Positions 17,953-26,519 of a stretch of 64,000 nucleotides of DNA are shown piece by piece; the stretch's first letter is position 1, and every line of letters begins with the position of its first letter. The DNA comes from UBA2136 sp963974105 (lineage in GTDB: Bacteria > Pseudomonadota > Alphaproteobacteria > UBA2136). The stretch covers positions 620,001 through 684,000 of the forward strand of contig CAXBBG010000001.1 in assembly GCA_963974105.1 (NCBI GenBank), written 5' to 3'. The notes under the pieces were generated by a model that worked only from the letters and a program-made list of their open reading frames with translations, did not search any database and was not told where the DNA came from. Position numbers and translations under genes: made by a program.

Positions 17953-19224
17953 TTATATCTGGTCAAGCGCTTGGCTTAGATCAGCAATAATGTCATCGGC
18001 ATTTTCAATACCAATACATAAACGTACATAGCCGTCTGTAATGCCTGCTTTGGCACGGTCTTCACTTGGAATTTGTGAATGTGTGGTGCTGGCAGGGTGA
18101 ATCACCATAGATCGTACGTCACCAATGTGTGCAACGTGATAAAACATTTTAAGGCTTTCAGCTATTTTTTTACCAGCTTGTGTGCCACCCTTAACGTCCA
18201 TGCCTACAAGTGGCCCGTAAACGCCGTTAAACTGCTTTTCAGCCAGTTCTTTTGTGCCGTCTGTCGCGAGGCTTGGGTAAACCACGTTTTGTACTTTAGG
18301 ATGGTTTTGAAGATATTCAGCAACCTTTTTAGCGTTTGCGCAATGTTTTTCCATGCGTAGGCTTAATGTTTCTAAACCTTGGTTCATTAAAAAGGCATTC
18401 ATAGGGGCAAGGCAGCCACCAAAGTCACGCAACATAGTTGCACGCAATTTTACAATATAGGCAAGTTTCCCAAATTTTTTAATCCACTCAATACCATGTA
18501 AAGATGGGTCGGGTTGATTCATCATTGGGAAGCGGTCAGGGTTGGCGCTCCAGTCAAAGTTACCGCTATCAACAACCATACCAGCCATAGCGTTCGCATG
18601 TCCGCCAATATACTTAGTTGCACTGTAAACAACAATGTCGGCACCTAGCTCAATTGGGCGGCAAATCGCAGGGGTTGCACATGTGTTGTCGACCATTAAG
18701 GGTACGCCTACTTCTTTGGCTACTTTAGCAACATCAGCGATAGGGAATATGTTGAGGCGTGGGTTTGGTAAAACTTCACCAAAGAAAAGTTTTGTTTTAT
18801 CGTCCATAGCGTTTCTAAAGTTTTCAGGGTCGTTGTGGTCCACAAAACGCGCTTCAATGCCATAGTCCTTAAAGATGTTGGCAAATAAGTTTGAAACACC
18901 GCCATATAGGTTACGTGAAGTCACAAAGTTATCGCCTGCTTTACATATGTTCATAATAGCATAAGCAATGGCTGTCATGCCTGAAGCAAGACCAAGTGCA
19001 CCAACACCCCCATCAAGAGCCGTCATTTTAGCTTCGAATTGATCAACTGTAGGATTGCCCATGCGAGAATATATTTGACCAAATTCATCTAATGCGAATA
19101 AGTCGGCTGCTTGTGCGGCACTATCAAATTGAAATGAAACGTTTTGGTGGATAGGTGTAATAGCGCTACGGTGTGTAGCGTCACACTTAACACCGCTATG
19201 AATAGCTAAAGTTTCGAAATGCAT
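17953..19224 (-). CDS. metY: O-acetylhomoserine sulfhydrylase (PLP-dependent)
   Basis: The enzyme makes homocysteine from O-acetylhomoserine and sulfide in methionine synthesis; some homologues make cysteine. The 423-aa length and features fit the Cys/Met PLP family: FETLAIHSG at the start, QIYSRMGNPTVDQFE, DALDGGVGALGLASGMTA, and SATKYIGGHANAMAG with the PLP lysine at 204. The length and the insertion FDWSANPDRFPMMNQPDPSLHG favour the O-acetylhomoserine branch over cystathionine lyases (about 390 aa). It diverges from the aminopeptidase gene. No SAM riboswitch is visible upstream. Confidence 0.92.
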   Translation of the reverse strand: MHFETLAIHSGVKCDATHRSAITPIHQNVSFQFDSAAQAADLFALDEFGQIYSRMGNPTVDQFEAKMTALDGGVGALGLASGMTAIAYAIMNICKAGDNFVTSRNLYGGVSNLFANIFKDYGIEARFVDHNDPENFRNAMDDKTKLFFGEVLPNPRLNIFPIADVAKVAKEVGVPLMVDNTCATPAICRPIELGADIVVYSATKYIGGHANAMAGMVVDSGNFDWSANPDRFPMMNQPDPSLHGIEWIKKFGKLAYIVKLRATMLRDFGGCLAPMNAFLMNQGLETLSLRMEKHCANAKKVAEYLQNHPKVQNVVYPSLATDGTKELAEKQFNGVYGPLVGMDVKGGTQAGKKIAESLKMFYHVAHIGDVRSMVIHPASTTHSQIPSEDRAKAGITDGYVRLCIGIENADDIIADLSQALDQI

Positions 19225-19340
19225 GGGTTTTGGTCCTTATTTTTTTAATTTAAAAGCATTATACGATGATTTTTTGAAATGTCCAAATGTTGCAATGAAT
19301 TAACTTGAATCTTAGCAATGTTCACGGCATTATAGAGCTT

Positions 19341-20279
19341 ATGAATTATCCAGAAATTACACCATATCAAACAGGGCACCTCGATAGGGGTTTACATAAA
19401 ATTTATTTTGAATGCAGCGGTAATCCCAAAGGTTTACCGATTGTTTTTTTGCATGGAGGTCCTGGTAGCGGTACGCAGGCGTGGCAACGTCAATTTTTTG
19501 ACCCCCAAAAATTCCATATTATATTGTTGGATCAACGTGGATGTGGAAAAAGTGAACCGCACGCCAGTTTAGAAGACAATACAACGGCGCATTTAGTAGC
19601 AGATGTTCATGCTTTAAAAGAATACCTTAACATTGAAAAATGGCATGTGATTGGTGGCTCTTGGGGGAGTACGTTGGCGCTGGCTTACGCCGACAAATAT
19701 GCAGAAGAAATTTTATCTTTAACCATGTGGGGTATATTTTTGTGCCGTGAACGTGAACTTTTTGACCTTTATCATGAAGGCGGTGTGGCGAGCCGTGTTT
19801 TTGCCGATGTTTTTGACACATATATAAATATTTTACCAGAATCCGATAGGGCGAACCCTATTGCTGGTTACTATAAAATCCTTCATGGAAACGATAAAAA
19901 ATTAATAGCCCAGGCGCTGCGCCTTTGGAAAAAGTGGGAAGTTAGTATTTCACGACTTGAAATGCCTGTGGCCGATATTGAAAAAAGTCTTGAAAATGAA
20001 GATGGGGTTGAAGCCTTTTCGCTGATAGAAAATCATTATTTTATGAACAATGGTTTTATAGACGGTGATAGACTTTTAAAAAGCGTGGGCACGAAGGTTA
20101 AAAATATACCGGTTTCTATTATTCAAGGACGCTATGATATGGTTTGTCCTTTTAAAACCGCCTATGAATTACATAAAAATATTCCGCATAGTCAATTGCA
20201 CGTTATTTCAAATGCAGGGCATTCTTCTAAGGAACAAAAGTCGTTAGAGAAAATTGTAAACACACTTAATAGTTTGTAA
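19341..20279 (+). CDS. pip: Prolyl aminopeptidase (alpha/beta hydrolase)
   Basis: The enzyme removes N-terminal proline from peptides. The 312-aa product has LPIVFLHGGPGSGTQ (oxyanion region), DQRGCGKSEPH, and VIGGSWGSTLALAYA, where Ser of GGSWGS is the nucleophile. Asp in GRYDMVCP and His in NAGHS complete the triad. The HGGPG and DQRG boxes are typical of prolyl iminopeptidases. I use ATG 19341 because it begins just before the conserved region; an in-frame TTG at 19305 is less likely. Confidence 0.9.
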   Translation: MNYPEITPYQTGHLDRGLHKIYFECSGNPKGLPIVFLHGGPGSGTQAWQRQFFDPQKFHIILLDQRGCGKSEPHASLEDNTTAHLVADVHALKEYLNIEKWHVIGGSWGSTLALAYADKYAEEILSLTMWGIFLCRERELFDLYHEGGVASRVFADVFDTYINILPESDRANPIAGYYKILHGNDKKLIAQALRLWKKWEVSISRLEMPVADIEKSLENEDGVEAFSLIENHYFMNNGFIDGDRLLKSVGTKVKNIPVSIIQGRYDMVCPFKTAYELHKNIPHSQLHVISNAGHSSKEQKSLEKIVNTLNSL

Positions 20280-20336
20280 TTTAAATTTTAGGTTATTATT
20301 CGCTTGCGTAGAGTGCATATTACTGTTAAAACCGCC

Positions 20337-20366
20337 GGTCTGGAAAAGTATCTTCCTGACCTTTTA
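20337..20366 (+). terminator. Probable terminator of pip
   Basis: Stem GGTC-T-GGAA/TTCC-T-GACC with a 7-nt loop, followed by TTTTAT, 57 bases after the stop. Confidence 0.5.
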
Positions 20367-20471
20367 TCGTCATAAATGACAACACAAATATTCATTCAAA
20401 CGTTTATGCGGTGAATACACGTCGTAAAATTTAATTTTACGTATCTTTTTCTCTTTTGAGGGATAATATTT

Positions 20472-21005
20472 ATGTCAAATATTGTAAAAATTGCACGTAC
20501 AGAAACAGGTGTTGTTAAAAAGCGCCGCCAATACCCCAAGCCTGTTATTGCGCTTTTACGCTTAACTGAGTGTTTTGTGAAAAATGCTGAAGGGTATAAT
20601 GATGCGTCAAACGTAGGCTTTCGGGACTGTTATATTGTAACACTGGATAATGTCACTACGGTAAATATAAAAGATGTAGACGCTTATCTTTCACGTTTTC
20701 ACGCGTCGGTGATGAAAATTACATTGGATACGTTGAGCGATGAACGCGTCATAAAAAGTGTCGATAAAAATATGCTTATCCTCGCCCAGTCTGTTTTGGA
20801 AAAGGCGTCTACAGCAACAAGTTATATTTTTGTCAATCAGGTTACATGTAATCAGTTTATTGCTTGGGCTGGTGCCCATTTGGTTGCTGCTGACTTGTAT
20901 GTGGATAGTATAAAAGTTCGACAATTAACAGCGGCCGAAAAAGAAGAACGACAGTCTTTGATCAAGGCTCAACTTGAAGAAAATCAAGAAAACTGTGCCG
21001 CTTAG
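20472..21005 (+). CDS. Hypothetical protein
   Basis: The 177-aa product is soluble, with no signal peptide. It has a basic start (RTETGVVKKRRQYPKPVIALLRL), a mixed alpha/beta body and a charged C-terminal helix (TAAEKEERQSLIKAQLEENQENC). No family is recognised. GAGGG lies 9 bases before the ATG. A perfect CGTAAAAT/ATTTTACG inverted repeat (20423-20430 with 20434-20441), 30 bases upstream, may be an operator or leader hairpin. It ends at a strong terminator shared with the converging aconitase gene. Confidence 0.7.
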   Translation: MSNIVKIARTETGVVKKRRQYPKPVIALLRLTECFVKNAEGYNDASNVGFRDCYIVTLDNVTTVNIKDVDAYLSRFHASVMKITLDTLSDERVIKSVDKNMLILAQSVLEKASTATSYIFVNQVTCNQFIAWAGAHLVAADLYVDSIKVRQLTAAEKEERQSLIKAQLEENQENCAA

Positions 21006-21011
21006 CGAATA

Positions 21012-21045
21012 AAAAAAGAACCACCATAAGGTGGTTCTTTTTTTG
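21012..21045. terminator. Bidirectional terminator between converging genes
   Basis: Long perfect stem AAAAAAGAACCACC/GGTGGTTCTTTTTT with ATAA loop, between the unknown gene (+) and aconitase (-). Confidence 0.92.
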
Positions 21046-21057
21046 TGGATGATACTT

Positions 21058-23319
21058 TTACAAAGCTGCACGGATTGTGTTGAGTGCACTACCGTTTTTA
21101 AACCAAACCAACTGCTCATCATTGAGTGAGTGTTGAAGTTCTACTTCAACAGAAGAGCCGTCTTTGTGGTGCAGAGCCGCTGTAACTTTGCTACCTGGTG
21201 CGAGGGTTTTTAGGCCAACCAAGTCAATGCTGTCACCTTGCTCTACCAAGTCATAGTCACTTGGGTTTACAAATGTAAGTGGCAGTACACCTTGTTTTTT
21301 CAGGTTTGCTTCATGGATGCGCGCAAAGCTACGTGTGATAACTGCACGGCAACCAAGGAGACGTGGGCTCATTGCTGCGTGCTCACGTGAAGAACCTTCA
21401 CCGTAGTTGGCATCACCAATGGCAACCCAGCCTTCACCGTGGCCTTTAATGTCACGTGCAATTTTGCTAAATAGCTCTTTTTCACCTGTGAATGGGTTAG
21501 TACCGTGACCAGCTTCACCGTTAAAGGCATTGATAGCGCCATTAAACATGTTGTCGCTAATGTTGTTGAGGTGTCCGCGGAATTTTAACCATGGGCCCGC
21601 AGGCGAAATGTGGTCAGTCGTACATTTACCTTTGGCTTTAAGAAGTAATTTTAGACCTTTATAGTCATCACCGTTCCATCTGTCGAATGGTGTCAGTGTT
21701 TGAAGACGTTCGCTTCCAGGCGTCACAACAACTTCAACATGGCCGACAGCTGGTGCTTGGTAACCTTTTTCATCTTTTACAAAGCTTGTTGCAGGTACTT
21801 CTGCAACATTTTCTGGCACGCTCATGCGGAAAGTTGTACCGTCAGCCGCTTCAATGTCTGTGTTGAATGGGTCAAGGTCTAAGCGTCCGAATAATGCGTA
21901 TGCCAAAACAGTTTCAGGACTACCGATGAATGAACATGTTTGTGGGTTGCCATCGTTACGTTTAGGGAAGTTACGGTTGTATGAGTTGATGATAGAATTT
22001 TCTTCACCCATTTTTATGTCGTCACGCTTCCACTGACCAATGCAAGGGCCACAAGCGTTTGCAAGTACAGTTGCACCGAGCTTTTCTAGTTTTGCAAGTT
22101 GACCATCACGTATAATTGTTTGGTGTACTTGTTCACTACCAGGTGTGATAAGAAGTGGCATTTTAAGTTTTGCACCCTTTTCAATAAGCTGATCAGCCAT
22201 GGCAGCAATGCGTCCCATGTCTTCGTATGAAGAGTTTGTGCATGAGCCGATAAGTGCAGATGTTAAGTTTGTTGGCCAGCCACCTTTTTCCATATGCTCT
22301 TTCATGTCGCCAAGGGCAACGGCAAGGTCTGGAGAGTGTGGGCCTACCACATGTGGTTGAAGTTCGCTTAAGTTAATTTCAACAACTTTTTCGTAATATT
22401 TCTCTGGGTTTGCAATTACTTCGTCGTCCGCGCGAAGAAGGTGTGCGTACTTATCGCATACAGCTGCGGTGTCGGCACGTTCTGTAACACCTAAGTATGT
22501 TTTCATGCGTTCGTCATAAGGGAATACAGATGTTGTTGCACCAAGTTCAGCGCCCATGTTACAGATGGTCGCTTTACCTGTACAAGAGATTGAGTTAACA
22601 CCTTCACCAAAGTATTCAATAACGCGGTTAGTACCGCCGGCACATGTGAGGATGCCAAGTAATTTAATAATAACGTCTTTTGGAGCTGTCCAGCCATTTA
22701 GTTTACCTGTAAGTTTTACACCAAGAATTTTTGGGTGTAATACTTCCCAAGGCATATCAACCATCACGTCAACAGCGTCAGCACCACCAACACCTGAAGC
22801 GAAGGCACCAAGACCACCAGCGTTTGGTGTGTGTGAGTCTGTTCCAAGCATCATTAAGCCTGGGAATGCATATTGTTCTAGAACTACTTGGTGGATAATA
22901 CCCGCGCCAGGCTTCCAGAAGCCAAAGTCATAATTTGCAGATGCAGATGCAAGGAAATCGTAAACTTCTTTGTTTTCTGTGTTGGCAACGTCAAGGTCGG
23001 CCTTGGCACCTGTATGAGCACGAATGAGGTGGTCGCAGTGAACGGTTACAGGTACAGCAGCGTTAGAGCGACCTGCAAGCATGAACTGTAAAATAGCCAT
23101 TTGAGCTGTTGCATCTTGAAGGGCAACACGATTAGGACGTACCTTAATGTAGGATGTACCGTGGTTTAACTCAGCTGTTTCTGGGTTGTCAAGATGACCG
23201 TAAATAATTTTTTCAGCGTATGTTAATGGGCGTCCTAAACGTTTGTTAACGATAGCTAGATTTTCTTCTGTTTTTTTGTAAACAGATTCGACGAACTGAG
23301 GTGTACTTTCGATTTGCAT
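21058..23319 (-). CDS. Aconitate hydratase, mitochondrial-type
   Basis: Aconitase converts citrate to isocitrate in the TCA cycle with a [4Fe-4S] cluster. The 753-aa length and sequence (LNHGTSYIKVRPNRVALQDATAQMAILQF, CDHLIRAH, GTDSHTPNAGGLGAFASGVGG) match the mitochondrial aconitase subfamily rather than bacterial AcnA (about 890 aa) or AcnB. Cluster cysteines are Cys360, Cys423 and Cys426; their spacing (63 and 3) equals that of mammalian mitochondrial aconitase (358, 421, 424). The swivel domain carries GDANYGEGSSREHAA. Most alphaproteobacteria use AcnA, so this form is notable. I leave the symbol empty because acnA would mislead. Confidence 0.95.
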   Translation of the reverse strand: MQIESTPQFVESVYKKTEENLAIVNKRLGRPLTYAEKIIYGHLDNPETAELNHGTSYIKVRPNRVALQDATAQMAILQFMLAGRSNAAVPVTVHCDHLIRAHTGAKADLDVANTENKEVYDFLASASANYDFGFWKPGAGIIHQVVLEQYAFPGLMMLGTDSHTPNAGGLGAFASGVGGADAVDVMVDMPWEVLHPKILGVKLTGKLNGWTAPKDVIIKLLGILTCAGGTNRVIEYFGEGVNSISCTGKATICNMGAELGATTSVFPYDERMKTYLGVTERADTAAVCDKYAHLLRADDEVIANPEKYYEKVVEINLSELQPHVVGPHSPDLAVALGDMKEHMEKGGWPTNLTSALIGSCTNSSYEDMGRIAAMADQLIEKGAKLKMPLLITPGSEQVHQTIIRDGQLAKLEKLGATVLANACGPCIGQWKRDDIKMGEENSIINSYNRNFPKRNDGNPQTCSFIGSPETVLAYALFGRLDLDPFNTDIEAADGTTFRMSVPENVAEVPATSFVKDEKGYQAPAVGHVEVVVTPGSERLQTLTPFDRWNGDDYKGLKLLLKAKGKCTTDHISPAGPWLKFRGHLNNISDNMFNGAINAFNGEAGHGTNPFTGEKELFSKIARDIKGHGEGWVAIGDANYGEGSSREHAAMSPRLLGCRAVITRSFARIHEANLKKQGVLPLTFVNPSDYDLVEQGDSIDLVGLKTLAPGSKVTAALHHKDGSSVEVELQHSLNDEQLVWFKNGSALNTIRAAL

Positions 23320-23540
23320 GGCTTGAAGGCCCTTCTCTTTTTGTTGTTATAGAGGCTTTTATTTACCTTTTTTATGGGTTGTACCGTAAAGGTTTTCAAC
23401 CTTTAACACGCTAATCAGCCTATTTTTTAATAAATTAAGCATATTGTAGCACCAAAATATAGCCTTTCTCAAATAGAAGTTTAGAAATGATACGGTTAAG
23501 GGCTGTATAGTGGCATTTGTCATACATAAAATGCTTAAAA

Positions 23541-23573
23541 AATAAACCCCGACCATAAAATATGGGCGGGGTT
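23541..23573 (-). terminator. Terminator of the leftward paralogue gene at 23599
   Basis: CCCCG-A-CCATA paired with TATGG-G-CGGGG (one A-G mismatch), AAA loop, T-rich on the minus strand. Confidence 0.8.
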
Positions 23574-23598
23574 ATTCGGTGTTTGGGGGTGGTGCGTA

Positions 23599-23913
23599 TT
23601 ATGGGTTTTTTGTAATAATTAATTTAAAGTCTTGGCTTGACGGATCATCATATGACGTTTCGTCACCAACGGTGCGTTCTTTCATTTCAATTGTAAACCC
23701 TTGCTTTTCAACGTCGCGGAGCGTGGTGAGAACATCATGTTCCCCTTCCCAAAGCTCGCTACTTGGCGTGCCAGTGTTGATGATATCAATAGGGAAGCGA
23801 TTTTCGCTAAACCAAATTGTAAGGGATTTTTCATTGCTTAGGCATATAACGTTTTGTTTAACATATGGAAAAAAAATGCCAATAGTTTGATTTAATACAT
23901 TTTGAATTTTCAT
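23599..23913 (-). CDS. Unknown protein, paralogue of the gene at 24106
   Basis: The 104-aa product is a small soluble alpha/beta protein. Its second half aligns with the neighbour: FPIDIINT..., WEGEHDVLTTLRDVEKQGFTIEMKERTVGDETSY, then DFKLIIT. GAGG lies upstream of the ATG, and a consensus promoter (24013-24041) precedes it. It has its own terminator. No known family is recognised; no catalytic motif is evident. The tandem copy suggests duplication then divergence. Confidence 0.75.
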   Translation of the reverse strand: MKIQNVLNQTIGIFFPYVKQNVICLSNEKSLTIWFSENRFPIDIINTGTPSSELWEGEHDVLTTLRDVEKQGFTIEMKERTVGDETSYDDPSSQDFKLIITKNP

Positions 23914-24012
23914 GTAAGTTACCTCAGTAAAAGGTGTGATGGAGAGATGTTTAAATGTTTGATTTATCTCTAATGATTAACGGAATGAAAGGTTTTGTGT
24001 CTTATAGTTAAC

Positions 24013-24041
24013 TGTATACCTTTTTATATTATATCTGTCAA
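24013..24041 (-). promoter_or_regulatory. Sigma70-type promoter for the leftward gene at 23913
   Basis: On the minus strand TTGACA (complement of 24036-24041), a 17-bp spacer and TATACA (complement of 24013-24018). The -10 box coincides with a GTATAC element. Confidence 0.65.
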
Positions 24042-24060
24042 GTACCCTTATTATATAAAG

Positions 24061-24085
24061 CAAGCCCTTATTATATAAGGGCTTG
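24061..24085 (-). terminator. Terminator of the leftward paralogue gene at 24106
   Basis: Perfect 10-bp stem CAAGCCCTTA/TAAGGGCTTG with TTATA loop, 20 bases after the stop of the minus-strand gene. The T tract is weak on both strands. Confidence 0.65.
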
Positions 24086-24105
24086 TTTGTTCGGTTTTTT
24101 GGTTG

Positions 24106-24429
24106 TTATGGGATAGCTTCAGAGATGACAAGTTTATAATCTCGTGGGTTGTTGGTGGGGTAGTTTGTTTCATCACCAATACAGCGTTTTTGTAAACTAA
24201 CACTAAATCCATTGGACTCAATTTCGTGAATCAGATTGATGATGTCAGGAGTGCCTTTCCAATGTGTTGTTGGATTGCAATGTGTATTGATAACATTTAA
24301 AGGGAAAATGTTATTTGTGGCCCATATTGTGGACTTATTGATACCGCAAAGTTGCATACTAATAGAAATACGCGTGTTTGAGGTTTCTCGAATTTTGTCA
24401 TGAAGTCTTGCTGTGTAATTGACAAGCAT
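24106..24429 (-). CDS. Unknown protein, paralogue of the gene at 23599
   Basis: The 107-aa product shares the pattern FPLNVINT, WKGTPDIINLIHEIESNGFSVSL, KRCIGDETNYP and DYKLVIS with the gene at 23599, so the two are homologous over about 70 residues, at perhaps 40 percent identity by eye. GAGGA lies upstream of the ATG. Each copy has its own promoter region and terminator. Function unknown. Confidence 0.75.
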   Translation of the reverse strand: MLVNYTARLHDKIRETSNTRISISMQLCGINKSTIWATNNIFPLNVINTHCNPTTHWKGTPDIINLIHEIESNGFSVSLQKRCIGDETNYPTNNPRDYKLVISEAIP

Positions 24430-24690
24430 TAGAAATTCCTCATTTTAAATGAAAAATGTAATGTGAAAGTTTTTTTGATCTGGAAAGATTTTTTAAAGGT
24501 TGAAGTGTTTCATAATTTATAATTATTGTTTTTTATGCACGCTTGGGTTGATTAAGTCAAGATTAAAATGTGAGTTATTGAAATAATTTCTTTAAATTAA
24601 GTACCTGTTTTATATGTTTGTATGTAGCTTTATGCGTGGGTTTTTAAATAAACAACCTTAAGTTGTTTTATATAATCTCGTTTGGGTAAT
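24430..24690. other. AT-rich intergenic region, no gene seen
   Basis: No coding frame with a ribosome binding site was found. It holds a perfect AAACAAC-CTTAA-GTTGTTT inverted repeat (24650-24668) and the promoter region of the leftward gene at 24429. Confidence 0.5.
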
Positions 24691-24717
24691 AAAAAACCCC
24701 CTAATGGAGGTTTTTTA
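24691..24717 (-). terminator. Terminator of the peroxiredoxin gene
   Basis: AAAAAACC-C-CC/GG-A-GG-TTTTTT stem with TAAT loop, flanked by A and T runs, 19 bases after the peroxiredoxin stop. Confidence 0.85.
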
Positions 24718-24735
24718 TTATGGGTATAAGTGTCA

Positions 24736-25332
24736 TTAGCTAGCGTGTTTTTCTAGGTAAGCTTGTGTGCTTTCCTTCGTTGCGCTCATCGCCTCTTCAC
24801 CTTTTTTCCAGTTTGCAGGGCATACTTCGCCGTGTGTTTCGTGGAAGTCTAAAGCTTCAACCATACGTAACATTTCTTCAACGCTACGACCAAGAGGAAG
24901 GTCGTTGATAACCATGTGGCGCACAGTACCTTCTTTGTCGATAAGGTATGAAGCGCGGAATGTAACACCGCCGTCTGCTAGAATACCAAGTTCGTTTGAA
25001 AGTTTACGTTCAATGTCGCTCAGCATTGGGTAGTTCACAGCTTCAATACCACCATCGTTTAGTGGTGTACGGCGCCATGCAGCATGAGAAAATACACTGT
25101 CAACAGAAGCAGCAACAACTTTACAACCAAGCTCTTCAAAACGGCTCATTGCTTTGTTAAATGCAACAAGTTCAGTTGGGCATACAAATGTGAAGTCTAG
25201 TGGGTAAAAGAATACAACTGTATACGAGCCTTTACCAAATTCAGCTACGCTAAAGTCGTTGTTAATATCACCATTTTCCATAACGGCTGGTGTTGTGGCT
25301 GTTGGGAACTTTTGTCCTACCATGAATGTCAT
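24736..25332 (-). CDS. Peroxiredoxin, AhpC/Prx1 type (typical 2-Cys)
   Basis: The enzyme reduces H2O2 and organic peroxides. The 198-aa product has the peroxidatic motif FTFVCPTEL (Cys51) and the resolving motif GEVCPANW (Cys171), both typical of 2-Cys peroxiredoxins of the AhpC/Prx1 group. A C-terminal helix region follows (tail EKHAS). It is divergent from trxB across 174 bases, so the peroxidase and its likely reductant source share a regulatory region. An OxyR site was not identified. Confidence 0.95.
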   Translation of the reverse strand: MTFMVGQKFPTATTPAVMENGDINNDFSVAEFGKGSYTVVFFYPLDFTFVCPTELVAFNKAMSRFEELGCKVVAASVDSVFSHAAWRRTPLNDGGIEAVNYPMLSDIERKLSNELGILADGGVTFRASYLIDKEGTVRHMVINDLPLGRSVEEMLRMVEALDFHETHGEVCPANWKKGEEAMSATKESTQAYLEKHAS

Positions 25333-25506
25333 TTTAGCTTCTCCTAAATGGCTAATTATTAAACTTTAGGTTACATTATCACATGATATTGTATACCTAA
25401 ATAGTTTATTTTTTTTGTATAGGGTCAAATGGATTGTTGAAATAAAATGTAAGGCTTGATACAAAGGAAGCATAATAAATTATCTCAATTTTTAAGGAAT
25501 AAAAAT
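25333..25506. promoter_or_regulatory. Shared divergent promoter region of peroxiredoxin and trxB
   Basis: AT-rich 174 bases between start codons on opposite strands. A TTGTATACC element sits at 25390-25397 near the middle. No clear OxyR box was seen. Confidence 0.4.
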
Positions 25507-26448
25507 ATGTCAGAAACAATCCACCGCGGTGTTATCATTCTTGGAAGTGGGCCTTCGGGTTGCACGGCTGCTATTTATACGGCACGCGCAGGTTTAAAAC
25601 CTATGCTTATTCATGGTATGCAGCCAGGTGGGCAAATGACAATTACCCATGAAGTTGAAAACTATCCAGGTTTTGCAAGTGTGATAGAAGGTCCGTGGTT
25701 AATGGATCAGTTTCAAAAGCAAGCCGAAAACTGCGGTACGGAAATGGTGCGTGACACGATTACCGAAGTTGACCTTAAAGTGAAACCTCATGTTTTAAAA
25801 GGTGATAGCGGTAAAACTTATACATGCGATGTCCTTATTATTTCAACTGGTGCATCTGCAATGTGGCTTGGGCTTGATAGCGAGCAGAAGTTTAGCGGTA
25901 AGGGTGTAAGCGCATGTGCAACGTGTGACGGTGCATTTTTCCGTGGTCAGGATGTAGTTGTTATCGGTGGCGGTAACACGGCTATGGAAGAAGCGTTATA
26001 TTTAAGCGCTATTTGTAAATCAGTAACTATGGTTCACCGCCGTGAGGAATTCCGTGGTGAAGTTGTTTTGCGTGAACGTGTGAAAAAAGCTGAAAATATT
26101 TCTATTGAATGGAATGCGGTTGTGGCTGAAATTTTAGGCACAGAAGGTCCTTTAGGGGGCGTGACAGGCGTTAAGCTTCAAAATACTCAAACAGGTGACT
26201 ATAAAGAAGTTGCAACACATGGCGTTTTTGTAGCGATTGGTCATAAGCCGAACACAGGTTTGTTTAAAGGTCAGCTTGATATGGATGAATATGGCTATCT
26301 CAAAGTTGAAAAGGGTACAGTTAATACAAATATTGACGGTGTATTTGCTGCGGGTGATGTGGCTGACCCAATTTACCGCCAAGCGGTAACAGCGGCAGGG
26401 TTAGGTTGTATGGCAGCTCTCGATACAATTAGGTATTTAGAAAAATAA
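25507..26448 (+). CDS. trxB: Thioredoxin-disulfide reductase
   Basis: The FAD enzyme passes electrons from NADPH to thioredoxin. The 313-aa product has the FAD motif GSGPSGCTAAIYTARAGL, the redox motif CATCDG (Cys137, Cys140, as in E. coli 135/138), the NADPH motif VIGGGNTAMEEALYLS, VHRREEFRG, and the C-terminal GVFAAGDVADPIYRQAVTAAGLGCMAALD. I chose ATG 25507, preceded by AAGGA; an upstream in-frame start adds 17 poorly conserved residues. Confidence 0.96.
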   Translation: MSETIHRGVIILGSGPSGCTAAIYTARAGLKPMLIHGMQPGGQMTITHEVENYPGFASVIEGPWLMDQFQKQAENCGTEMVRDTITEVDLKVKPHVLKGDSGKTYTCDVLIISTGASAMWLGLDSEQKFSGKGVSACATCDGAFFRGQDVVVIGGGNTAMEEALYLSAICKSVTMVHRREEFRGEVVLRERVKKAENISIEWNAVVAEILGTEGPLGGVTGVKLQNTQTGDYKEVATHGVFVAIGHKPNTGLFKGQLDMDEYGYLKVEKGTVNTNIDGVFAAGDVADPIYRQAVTAAGLGCMAALDTIRYLEK

Positions 26449-26467
26449 ATTTTATGAGTACATGGAG

Positions 26468-26496
26468 CAGGCACCTTTGGGTGCCTGTTTTCGTTT
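26468..26496 (+). terminator. Terminator of trxB
   Basis: CAGGCACC-TTTG-GGTGCCTG followed by TTTTCGTTTT, 19 bases after the stop. Confidence 0.88.
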
Positions 26497-26519
26497 TGAA
26501 TGTATATTTGACGCAACTT

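Noticed and set aside
23359..23556. Open frame of 65 codons upstream of aconitase
   Set aside because: No ribosome binding site and AT-rich random-looking product; it covers the aconitase promoter region.
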